A model generated the notes under the pieces. That model was not told where the DNA came from. It saw only the letters and a list, made by a program, of their open reading frames with translations, and searched no databases. A program made the position numbers and the translations under genes. Below, piece by piece: positions 44,047 through 55,234 of a stretch of 64,000 bases of DNA. Source of the DNA: Gautieria morchelliformis (taxonomy: Eukaryota > Basidiomycota > Agaricomycetes > Gomphales > Gomphaceae); contig WHVA01000177.1 in NCBI GenBank assembly GCA_015179125.1, forward strand, positions 62,001 through 126,000. The letters run 5' to 3'. Numbering within the stretch: the first letter of the stretch is position 1; every line of letters begins with the position of its first letter.

Positions 44047-45300
44047 TAGGACTCATAGAGCTCATCCATGATGGCGTCCTCTAGTGATTCCGATACAATG
44101 ACATCATCATATGGGGCCGGTGGAGCATGCGACTCCTCCGGAGGCACCTCCACAGGTGTGGGGGTGGTTGGGTGAGGCTGCTCTGTCTCACCACTGGCGG
44201 GGGCTTCCGCTTGGTTGACGGGGTCGATGTCCTCACGGAGCATGGCCTCGACAGCTGGGTCCTCGGCCTGGGCAGGGGGCCGGAAGTGCGCCAGCTCTTG
44301 ATCGAGCTGAGCGTGGGTGAGCGGTCATGGCACTGCAGCCATCACATGGCTGGTCTCGAGGACCTTTTGTTGGCCTTCCCATGCGGCGGCACTGAACGCC
44401 GCGTCGGTGAGGCTGCGTTGAACGTAATGTTCAATGCGGGCTGCTCATCCGTGAGTGACGCTGGCGTAGCGGGCCAGCCATCGCACGATCTCAGCAAGCG
44501 GGATGTCAGGGCCAGCCCGGCCTCCCACGGGATATGGACCCATGATGGAAAGCCGCAGGCTCATGCTCTGCGGTGCGGCATTCCCTGGCATCAACGAAGC
44601 TCGACCATCGGTCGGTCGAGCCGAACAAGTCGAGGAGTCTCAACTTGAGGGGTGACGCGACCCCTTTAACATGGGGTGTGAGTGCCTTCAACCACATCCA
44701 GACCTCCATGTCATCTAGGTTGAAGGTCCCATCCGTGTTGTCGTGGATGGCGGTGGGGATTCCTTCGGGGTTATGTATCCAACCCTGTAGGATAGCGGTG
44801 ATGTTGTGCGGGGTACTGCTCGCTATTACAAGACAATCCCGTTTGGGATTGCGACCGCGTTGCTTGCACTCAATGCGCTTGAACACGCTGATCATGTCGC
44901 GTGTGCACGCGACTTGCGGCGTGTCTTTTGCCCGCGCTAGGAGCTCAACGAAGTGTGGGTCGTTGAGCGGGAAGATGTCGTACCATTGAGTACGACGCTG
45001 CGGCGCCTTTCCTACCGGCCGTGGTAGGAGGCCCATCTCAGAGGTCGACGGGTCTCCAAGTTGTATGATCAGTCCCTCCCCTGGGTAGGGAGGGTGAACT
45101 ATCCCCGCCGGTGGTGGCAGGTCCACATGAGGCCCGATGTACTGGGCATTGATCACTGCTACTGCCGTTGTAGGGCAGGGTTGTTGATCGTGTGCGATGG
45201 TGACGTCGTCAGCTATGCGCTAATCGCGCTTTCCTTTGCAATGGCTAGACCATTGACAGTGTTGGGGGTGCCGGGCAATTTCTTGCGCTTCTTAACTAAT
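44047..45300 (-). pseudogene. Unrecognised gene, decayed by nonsense changes
   Basis: The minus frame near 45298 reads VKKRKKLPGTPNTVNGLAIA (basic start, no Met seen), then about 45156-44550 reads YIGPHVDLPPPAG, WYDIFPLNDPHFVELLARA, TRDMISVFKRIECKQRGRN, LQGWIHNPEGIPTAIHDN and NLDDMEVWMWLKALTPH. After a frameshift near 44545 it continues DIPLAEIVRWLARYASVTHG, then an acidic, Pro-rich end to a stop at 44049. Two TGA codons and one TAG fit C-to-T changes. It looks like a once-conserved protein of about 400 residues. I do not recognise a domain; no function assigned. Confidence 0.45.
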
Positions 45301-45353
45301 GTACATGTAGATACACGGGTTATTTACATTATCGGGTAGGAATCAGATAATAC

Positions 45354-45991
45354 TGTTACGTATCGAGATTTCCGCTAGTCGGAACTGGAAAGGACAACGG
45401 CTTCAACTTATGTGTTGCGCCCCCAATAAACTATTGTCCTAAGTATTTCGGAACACAGGTCGGAAGTCGGAAAATACTGAACTCAAGGTAAGTCGGAACA
45501 TGAGTCGGATTGAGTCGGAAGATGGGAGGCAGAGAGACGGAGGTCTTTCTAAAACTCGCTGTGCTAAGAACAGGAGATGGAGCGAAGGAAATCCAGTATC
45601 GAAGGTGATTATCTGATTGCAGAATAACAGACATACATGAGAGGCTTTTATACAAAGAGCTGAGACAACATGTAATGAGGTAGTACTAAGCAAATTCCAG
45701 TGGGAGCGCATACATGGGAACTAACTAATTGGGAACAAGGGGACTACAAGGGGGGTTCAGGGTAAGGTAAAACAATGTCAAAGAACAAGGGGTCGGAAAA
45801 CATATCTGACAACGAACTACAAGGAGGACCGGACATATGGTCTTGATGAACGATTAAACAGGTCCGGTGGGTCTGAGTAATAGAATCGAAAGAACAAGGG
45901 AGTAGAGCAAGGGGCGGAATATCGGAACTAACAGGGGATTGGAATGTGTGCAGAACTGAGGTTTGGAAGTCGGAAATGTACGGTCGTAACC
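45354..45991 (-). repeat. Diverged LTR, inverted relative to 46073-46729
   Basis: The reverse complement follows 46073-46729 end to end: CGGAAGTCGGAA near 45970, the ATACATGAGAGGCTTTTATA promoter-like part near 45645, and TGTTACGTATCGAGATTTCC at the left end. No target duplication was found, so it is an older solo LTR or a piece left by rearrangement. Confidence 0.65.
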
Positions 45992-46072
45992 GAAGCTGCT
46001 CTCATAGGCCAACACTAGAAAAAAAAAGAAAAAACACAAAATGCCAGGAAATGTATGTACCTATTCATACAT

Positions 46073-46729
46073 TGTTATGACCATGCAATTCCGACTTCCG
46101 ACACTCAGTTACGCTCACGTCCCAACCCTCTGTTAGTTCCGACATTCCCACCCCTTGTTATATCCTTTGTTCTTTCGACTCTATTACTCAGACCCACCGG
46201 ACTCAACTCACGGGAAAGCAAGACCATATGTCTGTCCCCCTTTGGAGTCTTGTTGTTCTGTTGTGTCAGATATACTTTCCAACCCCTTGTTATTTTGCCA
46301 TTGTTCTTTACCCTACCCTGCACCCCCTTGTAGTCCTTTGTTCCCAATTAGTTACTTACCCCATATGTCTATCTGACTTCCTCTCCCTCGGGAATTTGCT
46401 TAGTCTACCCTATTACATGTTGTCTCAACTCTTTGTATATAAGCCCCTCATGTATGCTTGTTATTCTGCAATCAGATAATCGCTTCGATATGTGATTTCC
46501 TTTGCTCTATCTCCTGTTCTTAGCACAGTAAGTTTTGCAAGACCTCTCTCTCTCCGCACTCCGGCTTCCAGCTTCTGACCCAATTTCTGACCCTTGTCTT
46601 GTGCAACACTTTCCAATTTCTGACTCGCAATCCAAAATACTTAGGACGATAGTTCATCGGTGGCGCGATATATAAGTTGAAGCCATTGTCCTTTCCAGTT
46701 CTGACTTGTGGAAATCTCGATATGTAACA
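46073..46729 (+). repeat. Solo LTR with 5-bp target duplication
   Basis: TGTTATGACC ... GATATGTAACA, 657 bp, flanked by TACAT on both sides (46068-46072, 46730-46734). TTTGTATATAAGCC near 46431 is a probable TATA box. No internal element remains, so it formed by LTR-LTR recombination. Confidence 0.85.
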
Positions 46730-46734
46730 TACAT

Positions 46735-47176
46735 GCCTGCTCTGGCTATTCATGTGTCCCACCATACGTCCCAGCAGGCCCCACAGATTTGGCAAGCAGG
46801 TGGGCACCATGTCACATCCTGCTGTTATATCTGGGGCTTAGGGCACACCATTAGCAAGGTCAGCATATAATCCCTGGCCCCATAGGCACAGGCCTAGCTA
46901 CAGTCGTATGCTGTGACAGCGCTACAGTGTCTCCCCATGGTAGGTCTGCAGGCCCATACTGTATGCCAGCCCACAGGGGGTAAGTAGGCACAGGACCATT
47001 CATCAGCATGTAGGTGGGTGTCTACACAGCGTACGAGACCACGGAGGTACAATGTCCCTGCCCCAGTCACCAGCATGAACAGTATGGGGTCCTTTTACCA
47101 TTCGTTAGGATGTAGGTATGGTGTGGGCTGTCACGTAGGTGTGGTGTCTCAGCCACTGGAGGCATATAAATTTTTT
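46735..47176. other. Low-complexity repeats built on CATGTAGG/CAGCAT units
   Basis: Short degenerate motifs (AGCATGTAGGT, AGGATGTAGGTATGG, CAGCATGAACAG) recur here and after the hairpin (47585-47650), so the hairpin element was inserted in this array. No gene. Confidence 0.45.
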
Positions 47177-47532
47177 TCTGGTCTGAAAACTTGTTCAAAA
47201 AACTGTAAAGGTATTCCAAATTTTTTTAGTGTTTTTAATGTGAAAAAACTTTAACAAAATTTTGTGTTTTTGTTAGAAGTTGTTGAGCAAGAAAATTGTA
47301 AAAAAAGTTTAAAGTTTTTTGCAGGGTTTTTTATGTCTTTTTATAAGTTTCTTTGTGAAAATGCAAATAAACCCATAAAAAACCCTGAAAACAACTTTGA
47401 ATTTTTTTTACAATTTTCTTGCTCAACAATTTCTAATAAAAACACAAAATTTTATTATAGTTTTTTTACATAAAAAACACTAAAAATATTTGGAATATCT
47501 TTACAGTTTTTTCAACAGTTTTTCAGATAAGA
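47177..47532. repeat. Long AT-rich hairpin (foldback MITE)
   Basis: Arms of about 160 bases pair almost throughout: CTGTAAAGGTATTCCAAAT and GTTGAGCAAGAAAATTGTAA on the left recur inverted on the right, around a centre at about 47355. GC content is far below the surroundings. No coding. The structure fits a foldback/MITE DNA element. A target duplication could not be fixed. Confidence 0.75.
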
Positions 47533-48248
47533 CAACTTTTATCCGCCTGCAGTGAGCACCCTTCTTCAGCAGGCAGGTAGGGTTTCTACATGCAGTTCAT
47601 CAGGATATAGGTACAGTGTCACAGCACCATAGGTCAGCATAAGAACCTGGCCTTTGGCCGGCTACTTACTGGTACTACCGTCTGCCAACCCGAGTCTTGT
47701 GATACTCATGCCCAAGCCTTGTAATTCCCTGCCTGGCCTGAGCCTATCCCCAAGCTTAACCCATGACCTTATCCCCTTAGTTCTCTGCTCCATTCCATCA
47801 CCCATCAAATTAGTTATAATTAACTCGCCCATATCCCCACTTACGCTCACCCCTGACTCCTTATCTCGTTGTATGTAAACCCCCTTGTATGCACACTTAT
47901 TCCTCAGTCTGAAAATCAACTATTATACTCCCTTTGATACTTAGCTAGTTTCTAAGTACTCACCTCTTGATCAAACCTTGCCTCTTATTTGTTTACCTAA
48001 GAAATTGGGACTCGTATGTAGGGCAGGTGCAGCACACAAGCTGAAGCCAAGTCCCTCTTCGACTTCCCTATTTGAACCTCGCCCCGTAACCTCAGGCCTT
48101 ACCTTGGGTTTCACCCCTGAGCTCGGTCAACCTCCCTCTGAAGGATTGTGTCATAACAGTATTTTCAGACTGTTCACACCCTATGTATCCCTCTTTTTCA
48201 CTACGTCTATGATAACTCACTCCCGCACCCTACGGGGTATCTCAGAAC
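47533..48248. other. Probable 5' non-coding part of Gypsy-4
   Basis: Pyrimidine-rich sequence with TTGTATGTAAACCCCCTTG near 47870. It could be a Gypsy-4 LTR and leader, but no second copy lies in the window to prove it. No gene. Confidence 0.3.
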
Positions 48249-48476
48249 AATTGTCTCTTCTCCAAGGTTGCTGATGATTCACCACCATCACCAGGCATAC
48301 CTCTGGGAGACCCAGCCGAGCCTAGTAACAAAGGCAAATGTAGGGCTAACCCTGGTGACCCTTCAGGTGATCCAGCTGTTGGATTTGAAGGCTCTGATCA
48401 CAATGATGACCTTCTGAACCCACTACCCGACAACCTCAGTGACCTCAACAATAACAAGCTCAGGCATCCATTTTTC

Positions 48477-49170
48477 ATGAAGCTTGCTAAACCGCATGAC
48501 CCAGAAGCCCAAGCCAAGGTCAAGGAACCAGACACTTATGATGGTACTGACCAGGCCAAGCTTTCAACTCGGACTCAGTGGAACGATGCTTCACTCTGCC
48601 ACATCACGTACAAAGGCCTGGCTAAACAAACAAGGACGACCTTCTTCACTTCCCAAGGTTTTGTGGCCTCACAAAACTTTGCAACTTCGCATTGGAATGT
48701 GACAGCTGTTATTGGGAGGGTAAGGAATATGATGCAATGGCTAATGATGGTAACCCCCAGCCTGCTTGCTCCACTAATCAGCCCAACAATGCCACCAACA
48801 ATAACCAGTCTTCCAATGGTTGGAATAACAACAAGAACTCCAATAAGACCGATAAAAACAACAGTAAGAACTCCAACTCCAACACCTTGTCTAACAACAA
48901 GAGCCAGCCTGACATCTCAAGCAAACTTGGGAAAGATGGCAAACTCCTTCTTAAGGAATGTCAACATCAGGTTGACCAAGGGCTTGGCTGCTTTACGGTG
49001 CCAAAGGTCACATAGTCAAAGATTGCCCCAAGGCTGCAAATAGGGCCGCTAGTTCCAAAGGTCGGGCAACAAAGACCTCTAACAAGGGGACTTTGGCCTC
49101 CATTATGGAGGTGAAAAAATAGGTAGCAACCTCAGAACCACACAATCCGAGGATTGCAATAACCTCGCCC
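48477..49170 (+). pseudogene. Gypsy-4 Gag
   Basis: Reads VKEPDTYDGTDQAKL, then, in a second frame, LALECDSCYWEGKEYD-like residues, an Asn/Gln-rich spacer (about 48770-48900), and a degenerate zinc knuckle followed by IVKDCPKAANRAA. At least two frameshifts; the usual capsid region between the first two blocks is largely deleted. Confidence 0.65.
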
Positions 49171-50698
49171 ATGTTCTCAGACTCAGCGCCACTTCTCATT
49201 CATTGTCCAAAGATTCTCTTAATGTACATCTGACCTCTCCTTCGCTTCCCAATGTCTCTTTTGTTGCATTAGTTGACTGTGGGTCTTCTGACTGTTTTAT
49301 TGAATCCAAGTTTGTCAAGACATATTCTATGCCTACTTATCCTGTCTCTCCCATACCCCTGAAACTATTTGACAGTAGCACTAACACTACCATTACCCAA
49401 GCTCTAGACCTCTGCATCAGTTTTACGACCAGAGAACAACAATGGGTTACCTTCTATGTAACCTACAGTGACCTCAGCTCGCTCTGCCTCAGCTACGACC
49501 ATGACCTCGCCCACAGCATCTTCCCCACCTCCTCTGACCTCACCTCGTGTTTCTCTGATCAATGTTCTCACATTTATGCACACAGCTAGATTAGAAGGAT
49601 CTGAAGTGTTTCAACTCAACATTGCTTTGCCAGAGGAGCAACATCAGGAGATAGCTCACCTGAGCTTTCTGAGGACATTAAAAAACATGTCCCCGAAGTA
49701 TACCATGATTTTTCAGATATGTTCAGCAAACCTCACGCTGACACTCTAGCTCCACACTGACCCCATGACATCAACATCAACCTTGAAGAAGGGACCTCCC
49801 CACCTATTGGTCCTATCTACTCTCTTTCAGCCTCCAAGCTGAAAGCACTCTGCAAATTCATCGACGAACACCTGAAGATCAGTTTCATTCGACCCTCCCG
49901 CTCGCCCCATGGTGCACTGGTACTGTTTGTCTGCAAAAAAAGATGGTTCACTTCGCCTGTGTGTCGACTTCCGAGGTTTAGACAAAATCTCCAAAAAAGA
50001 TCGGTATCCACTGCCATTGATTGCTGACTTACTTGATGCTCCAAAGAATGCTCACATTTACACAAAGATTGACCTTCATCATGCTTACCACCTCGTACAA
50101 GTTGCTGAGGGTGATGAATGGAAAACCACCTTCAGGACTCGCTATGGGTCTTTTGAATGGTTGGTTATGCCTTTTGGTCTCACTAATGGCCCTGCCACTT
50201 TTCAAAGATTAATCAACTAGATTTTTGCTGACCTTCTGGATGTTTGTGTGGTGGTATACCTGGATGATATTCTAATCTACTCCAGTGACCCTTCCAAGCA
50301 TACAGAACATGTCAAGGAAGTTTTATGATGACTTTGGCTCCACAACCTCTTTGCAAAGAGGGAAAAGTGCGAGTTTTACCATGACTCGGTTGAATTCCTT
50401 GGTTACATCCTCTCTCCGGAGGGCCTTACTATGGCGGACAACAAGGTAAAGGTCATTCAAGATTGGCCTTAACCTCACAAAGTTCGTGACATCCAATCCT
50501 TCCTCGGTTTTGCCAATTTCTACTGACATTTCATACACAACTAGTCTGACATCACCATTCCTTTAACACAACTTACCCGCAAGGGTACCCCTTGGAACTT
50601 TACCGAGGACTGTTGACAAGCTTTCAATTTGTTGAAGAAAAGCTTCACCACAGCTCCCATTCTTACTCATTGGATTACTGGCCTTCCATTGATCGTAG

Positions 50699-51153
50699 CT
50701 GGATGCTCACAACTTTTTATTACCCATAGCTTCACCCATTTTATTCTCAGATTATAGAAAAGAAGAGGGTGAAAGTACATGCCAATCTTATTGTTGGGAT
50801 ATAAATAAATTTTCTTTTGTCCCTCCCCAAGCGGCGGCTCCGCCGACGAGAACGCCGATTCTTATTTTTACCACTCTTCTTATTTTTTCTACCCACTTTT
50901 AAGATACACTACATCATTATAACTATTCATACTAATACTCCTACTCATATCTATTAGAAGTATCTATCCAACTATCTGTTATTCTATCTTGTAGTCAGAT
51001 ACTCTCTTATATGTATATATATCTCCGAGATGTTTAAACATATACAGAATATTCTAATAACATCTATTATTCTCCTTATAAATACTACTATATATTCTAT
51101 GTTGTTATTAATACTCATATATGCTGTATCACATGACCATTTTGATTATCCTC
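50699..51153. other. AT-rich insertion, possibly of mitochondrial origin (NUMT)
   Basis: CGTAG occurs on both sides (50694-50698, 51154-51158), where the uninterrupted gypsy frame needs it once. The 455-bp insert is very AT-rich (ATATATAT runs) except for a GC hairpin CGGCGGCTCCGCCG at 50830-50843, the pattern of fungal mitochondrial intergenic DNA with GC clusters. No frame, no TG...CA ends. A small AT-rich transposon remains possible. Confidence 0.5.
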
Positions 51154-52900
51154 CGTAGAGACTGACGCTTCAGAATACGCTTTAGCAGAGATATTATCAG
51201 TGCGAACCTCGGAGGGTGAGCTTCACCCGATGCCTTCCACTCTTGCACCTTCACCTCTACCAAACTCAACTATGATGTTCATGACAAGGAGCTACTAGCA
51301 ATTTTTGAAGCTTTTCAACACTGGCGACACTACCTTGAGGGTCCTGGCAACCCTGTCGACATTGTAACCAATCACAAGAACCCTGAATACTTTTCAACAA
51401 TGAAGCTCTTGACTTGTTGACAAGCTCACTGGTCAGAATACCTCTCACAGTTCAACCTTGCTATCCGTTTCTGGCCTGGTCACCTAGGAATGAAGCCTGA
51501 CTGTCTCACTAGACGATAGGATGTCTACCTTAAAGAGGGGAATAGCGACTATGCCACCATAAACCCACAAAACCTACGGCTAGTGTTCACTCAACATCAG
51601 TTGGAATCATCCCTTAGAGCTACTAACCTCGCTCCCATTGTACTCCGAGGGGCTTCACTGCTTGACACTGAGCAGATTCAAGCAGATATCCTCGCTAACC
51701 TTGCATTGGACCCCATAGCCAAGTCACACCTTGGCTTGGTCAATGACCCAAGATGGACCACATATCATGAGGGCTTCCTTAAGCTTGACAACCTTAGTTC
51801 CCATGGCTCAAGACCTCCGACTTCACATTCTTTAGTACAAGCATGACCATATCCTCTCAGGACCCTTCGGTGTCAACAAAACCTTGCAGTTGATCCGGTG
51901 AGACTACACATGTCCAGGGATTAGATCCTTTGTCAAGGAGTATTGCAAGATGTACACCACTTGGATGCAGAGCAAGCCACACCATCACAAGCCTTACAGT
52001 CTCCTTAAACAACTCCCTGTTCCCGAGAAGCCTTGGAATTCCATTTCTATGGATTTCATTGAGCAGCTCCCACCTTCATTTCCATACTAGTGATTGTTGA
52101 CCACTTCACTAAGCAGGTAATCTTTGTCCCTACCACAGACAAGATAACCTCGCAAGAGCTGGCTCATCTCTTCGTCCTTCATGTCTTCTCCAAGCATGGA
52201 GTCCCCTCACATGTCACCTTGGACAGGGTCTCCAAGTTTGTCTCTCACTTCTGGCGTTCCCTAGGGAAGGCCCTGGACATGCGGTTGCATTTCACCTTGG
52301 GATACCATCCCGAGGGTGATGGTCAAACCAAGTGTGCTAACCAAACCTTGGAACAGTACCTCAGAATCTAGTGCAACTGCCAACAGTCCAATTGGGCCTC
52401 GCTCCTTCCCCTCGCCGAATTCCCCTACAATTATGCACCCAGTGCAACTACTGGCATCTCCCTGTTCTTTGCTAACAAGGGTTAGCACCCAAACCTTGCT
52501 GTTCACCCCAAGCGTGACCTTGCCTCAGCAGGAGGTCGAGACTTTGTGGTTGACCTGGATGAGCTTCATCAAGAACTTTGCTGAGCTATCCTCAAGGCGC
52601 AGAATCCTTACCAAACCTCAGCCAATGTTTGATGCAAACCAGCCCCTGATTTCCAAGTGGGATCCCTTGCCTTGGTCAAGGCACAGTACTTGAATACAAC
52701 TTGACCCACAAAAAATCTCACCAAGAAGTTTTTAGGTCCTTTTGAGATCATTTCCCAAGCAGGTACTCACTCCTTCACCCTTTGACTCCCGGATCACATG
52801 CGTCAGTCCACCCAGTATTCCACATATCCGTGCTCAAACCAGCCTCACCCAACACCATTCCGAACTGAGTGCAACCTCCTCCACCTCCAGTCATTATCGA

Positions 52901-53922
52901 TGGTTTTTAGGCATTAATATCGTGTATTAGTGAACACAGTGAATGCCCAAATAACTTGTGTGAATAGGTATGCTGTTCGGCGAAGAGGATGAACCAATAA
53001 ATGTTCAGAAGATAACAGGGCTGCCTGAACGGAGCTCGCCCTATCTACAGTCATAGCGAAATAGCCCGTGATAATTGACGATGTAACGTGCAAGGTGTCT
53101 TGGAAAGGTTGTCTAAATAGCAACAATCCTTTCGCCGGCGAAGGCACTCCTTTGGAGCCCTTCGCCGACAGCATAGAAAATAGTTTGAAGACTAAAGTAA
53201 TGAAGGTGAAGTATGAAAACTCACCAGTGGTGCTTAAGTCCTCCTCTGGTTGAAGATAGAAATCTACAGGTGAGGGCTCAAGACGATGATCACAGTGAGG
53301 TCAAGCTTTGCACAAGATGGACGTATGATAATTGAACTGAAGAATATACATGCGAATGTAGACTACTTATATCGAATGCTCATATGATGCTAGCGAATAG
53401 GAAAGAGGCCGTCTGGAGTCAGGGTTGGATAGGGGTGCGCGGTCAGGATACATAATAGATGAAATAGACATACAATAGAATGGAAGAGGGGTGTGAACAT
53501 GAAATGATGGAGAGGAAAGAGGGCGAAGGCCCCTACATACGAGAACACGCCTTGGGACCTGCATATACACCACCCTGCATGGACTCTTCGTCTGCTGGGT
53601 TGATCCCACATGACCTATGGGTAGGACGACCTGCGAATGTATCCTGGCCATATGAACACCTAAAGGGGATGGATCGAGAAGGTGATGGGGCCAGTGATGA
53701 ACTATCACGCCGGGTAAAGGGTGTCAATCATGTTTGATGGCGTGCCTGCTGGTGAATGATGCGAGCAGCGAATGGTCATTCGGCGAATGTGGCGAAGAGC
53801 GAGTGGAACGAACATAGTGGGGGAGTGGTCAGAGGGTATGGCGAACTCAGGTGAAGATGCAAGAGGAATGATGAGAGGGGGAACAGAGACAGTGGGGTAA
53901 GGGAAATATACGGGTCATGACA
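52901..53922 (-). repeat. Solo LTR in Gypsy-4 chromodomain
   Basis: The reverse complement runs TGTCATGACCCG ... CCTAAAAACCA, 1022 bp with TG...CA ends. Its first 629 plus-strand bases recur at 54146-54766. No target duplication: ATCGA on the left, GAGTT on the right, and about 15 chromodomain residues are lost, suggesting deletion or recombination. Confidence 0.65.
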
Positions 53923-54145
53923 GAGTTGCAAATTACTCTACCTTGTTTGGTGGACTGGTTATGAGGGTACTGACGAAGAAACCTCGTGGATCCTTGCCTC
54001 CAAGCTTGACCACACCTTGGAACTGGTCAAAGACTTCCACGAGTCTTATCCTGGCAAGCCAGGACCTTTGGCCTCTCTATTATTTCCATGTTTAACCCCC
54101 ACAACTCTCAGTAGTTATATTCCAAGAAAACCTCCCTGTCAAGAT

Positions 54146-54766
54146 TGGTTTTTAGGCGTTAATATCGTGTATTAGTGAACACAGCGAATGCCCAAATAAC
54201 TTGTGCGAATACATATGCCGTTCGGCGAATAGGTGAACCAATGAATGTTCACAAGGTAAGAGGGTTGCCCGAACGGGGCTCACCCTATCTACAGTCGCAG
54301 CAAAATGGCCTGTGGCACTTGACGATGCAACGTGAAAGGTGTCACGGAAGGGCTGTCTAAGTAGCGACAATCCCTTCGCCGGCGAAGGTGCTCCTTCAGA
54401 GCCCTTCGCCAACAGCACAGAAAATGGTTCGAAGGCTAAGGTAATGAAGATGAAGTATGAGAACTCACCAGTGGCGCCTAAGTCCTCTGCTAGTCAAATA
54501 TGGAAATCTCCAAGAGAAGGCTTAAGACAATGACCACAGCGAGGTCAAATTTGCACAAGGTGAACGACGTATGATAATTGAACTGGGGAATATACATGCG
54601 AATGTAAACTACTTATATTGAATGCTCGTAAGGTATCAGCGAAAAGGAAAGAGGCCGTCATGAGTCAGGGTTGGATAGGGGTGCGCAGTCATGATACAAC
54701 ATAGATGAAATAAACATACAATAGAATGAGAGAAGAAGGAGAACATGAAACGACGGAGGGTGAAGG
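54146..54766 (-). repeat. Second copy of the same LTR, truncated by Gypsy-2
   Basis: Matches 52901-53529 closely (GTTTTTAGGCGTTAATATCG start; CTTTCGCC(G)GCGAAGG near 54377). It breaks off at 54766, where the Gypsy-2 LTR starts. The missing right part is not found on the far side of Gypsy-2. Confidence 0.75.
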
Positions 54767-55234
54767 TGTAAGGGCAACCCTGGCTAGTCGTGGAGATCAC
54801 ACTACCACACAACTGACAAGGGGAAATCCAAAGTATGTATAAATGAACAGAGCATACAAGAGAGGGGGTTCTCACCTGACAAGGGGAAATCCAAAGAGAA
54901 AAGTCTAAGGACCCCCAATGTCAGCGAGCCCGTATTATACTACGCTGCGCAACCAGGGACAACGCTTGGCACCCGCCATCAACCCTGCATCCCCCTGACC
55001 CTTGATCGACCCTTGATGCCACCTATTATGCGAGTCGCTTGATTTCCGACACTGTTCCGGGGCGGAAGTCGGAAATCGGAGTGGAACTGGCAAGGCGAAC
55101 GGAACTGGTGGAAGTTCTCCCAGAAGCGGAATCGTTCCCGAAAGCGGATGCGGAGATGGAATCGGAACCGGAAGCGGAGTCGGAACTGGGTGTGGTGTCG
55201 GAACTGGAAATGGAAAACAGGGTGTCCCCTGACA
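54767..55234 (-). repeat. Gypsy-2 3' LTR
   Basis: Plus-strand TGTAAGGGCAACCC ... GTGTCCCCTGACA, 468 bp. Adjacent purine tract of seven G on the minus strand. Confidence 0.93.

Larger units (their letters stand above)
49203..54110 (+). pseudogene. Gypsy-4 Pol
   Basis: Protease ALVDCGSSDCFIESKFV (about 49270). RT with [20 protein letters not shown] and [10 protein letters not shown] (about 50255), stops at 50218 and 50326. RNase H TDASEYALAE resumes at 51159 after the insertion, then YDVHDKELLAI. Integrase has LVIVDHFTKQVIFVPT (about 52090), KHGVPSHVTLDRVSKF and YHPEGDGQTKCANQT. The chromodomain is split: PPPPVIIDG before 52900, then LYLVWWTGYEGTDEETSWI at about 53940, with roughly 15 residues missing at the join. 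Confidence 0.82.
48249..54145 (+). mobile_element. Gypsy-4: chromodomain Ty3/Gypsy remnant, heavily broken
   Basis: Gag, protease, RT, RNase H, integrase and chromodomain occur in order on the plus strand, with many stops and frameshifts. An AT-rich insertion (50699-51153) sits in the RT-RNase H junction and a solo LTR (52901-53922) in the chromodomain. No LTRs of its own were identified. A different family from Gypsy-1, -2 and -3. Confidence 0.8.

Noticed and set aside
50699..51153. AT-rich insert as a solo LTR
   Set aside because: It lacks TG...CA ends and any promoter-like layout, though it does have a 5-bp duplication.
55026..55234. C-terminal extension of Gypsy-2 Pol into the LTR as a real domain
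   Set aside because: The extension comes from the length of the G tract at the purine tract; Gypsy-1 has a stop there and the extra residues are LTR sequence.
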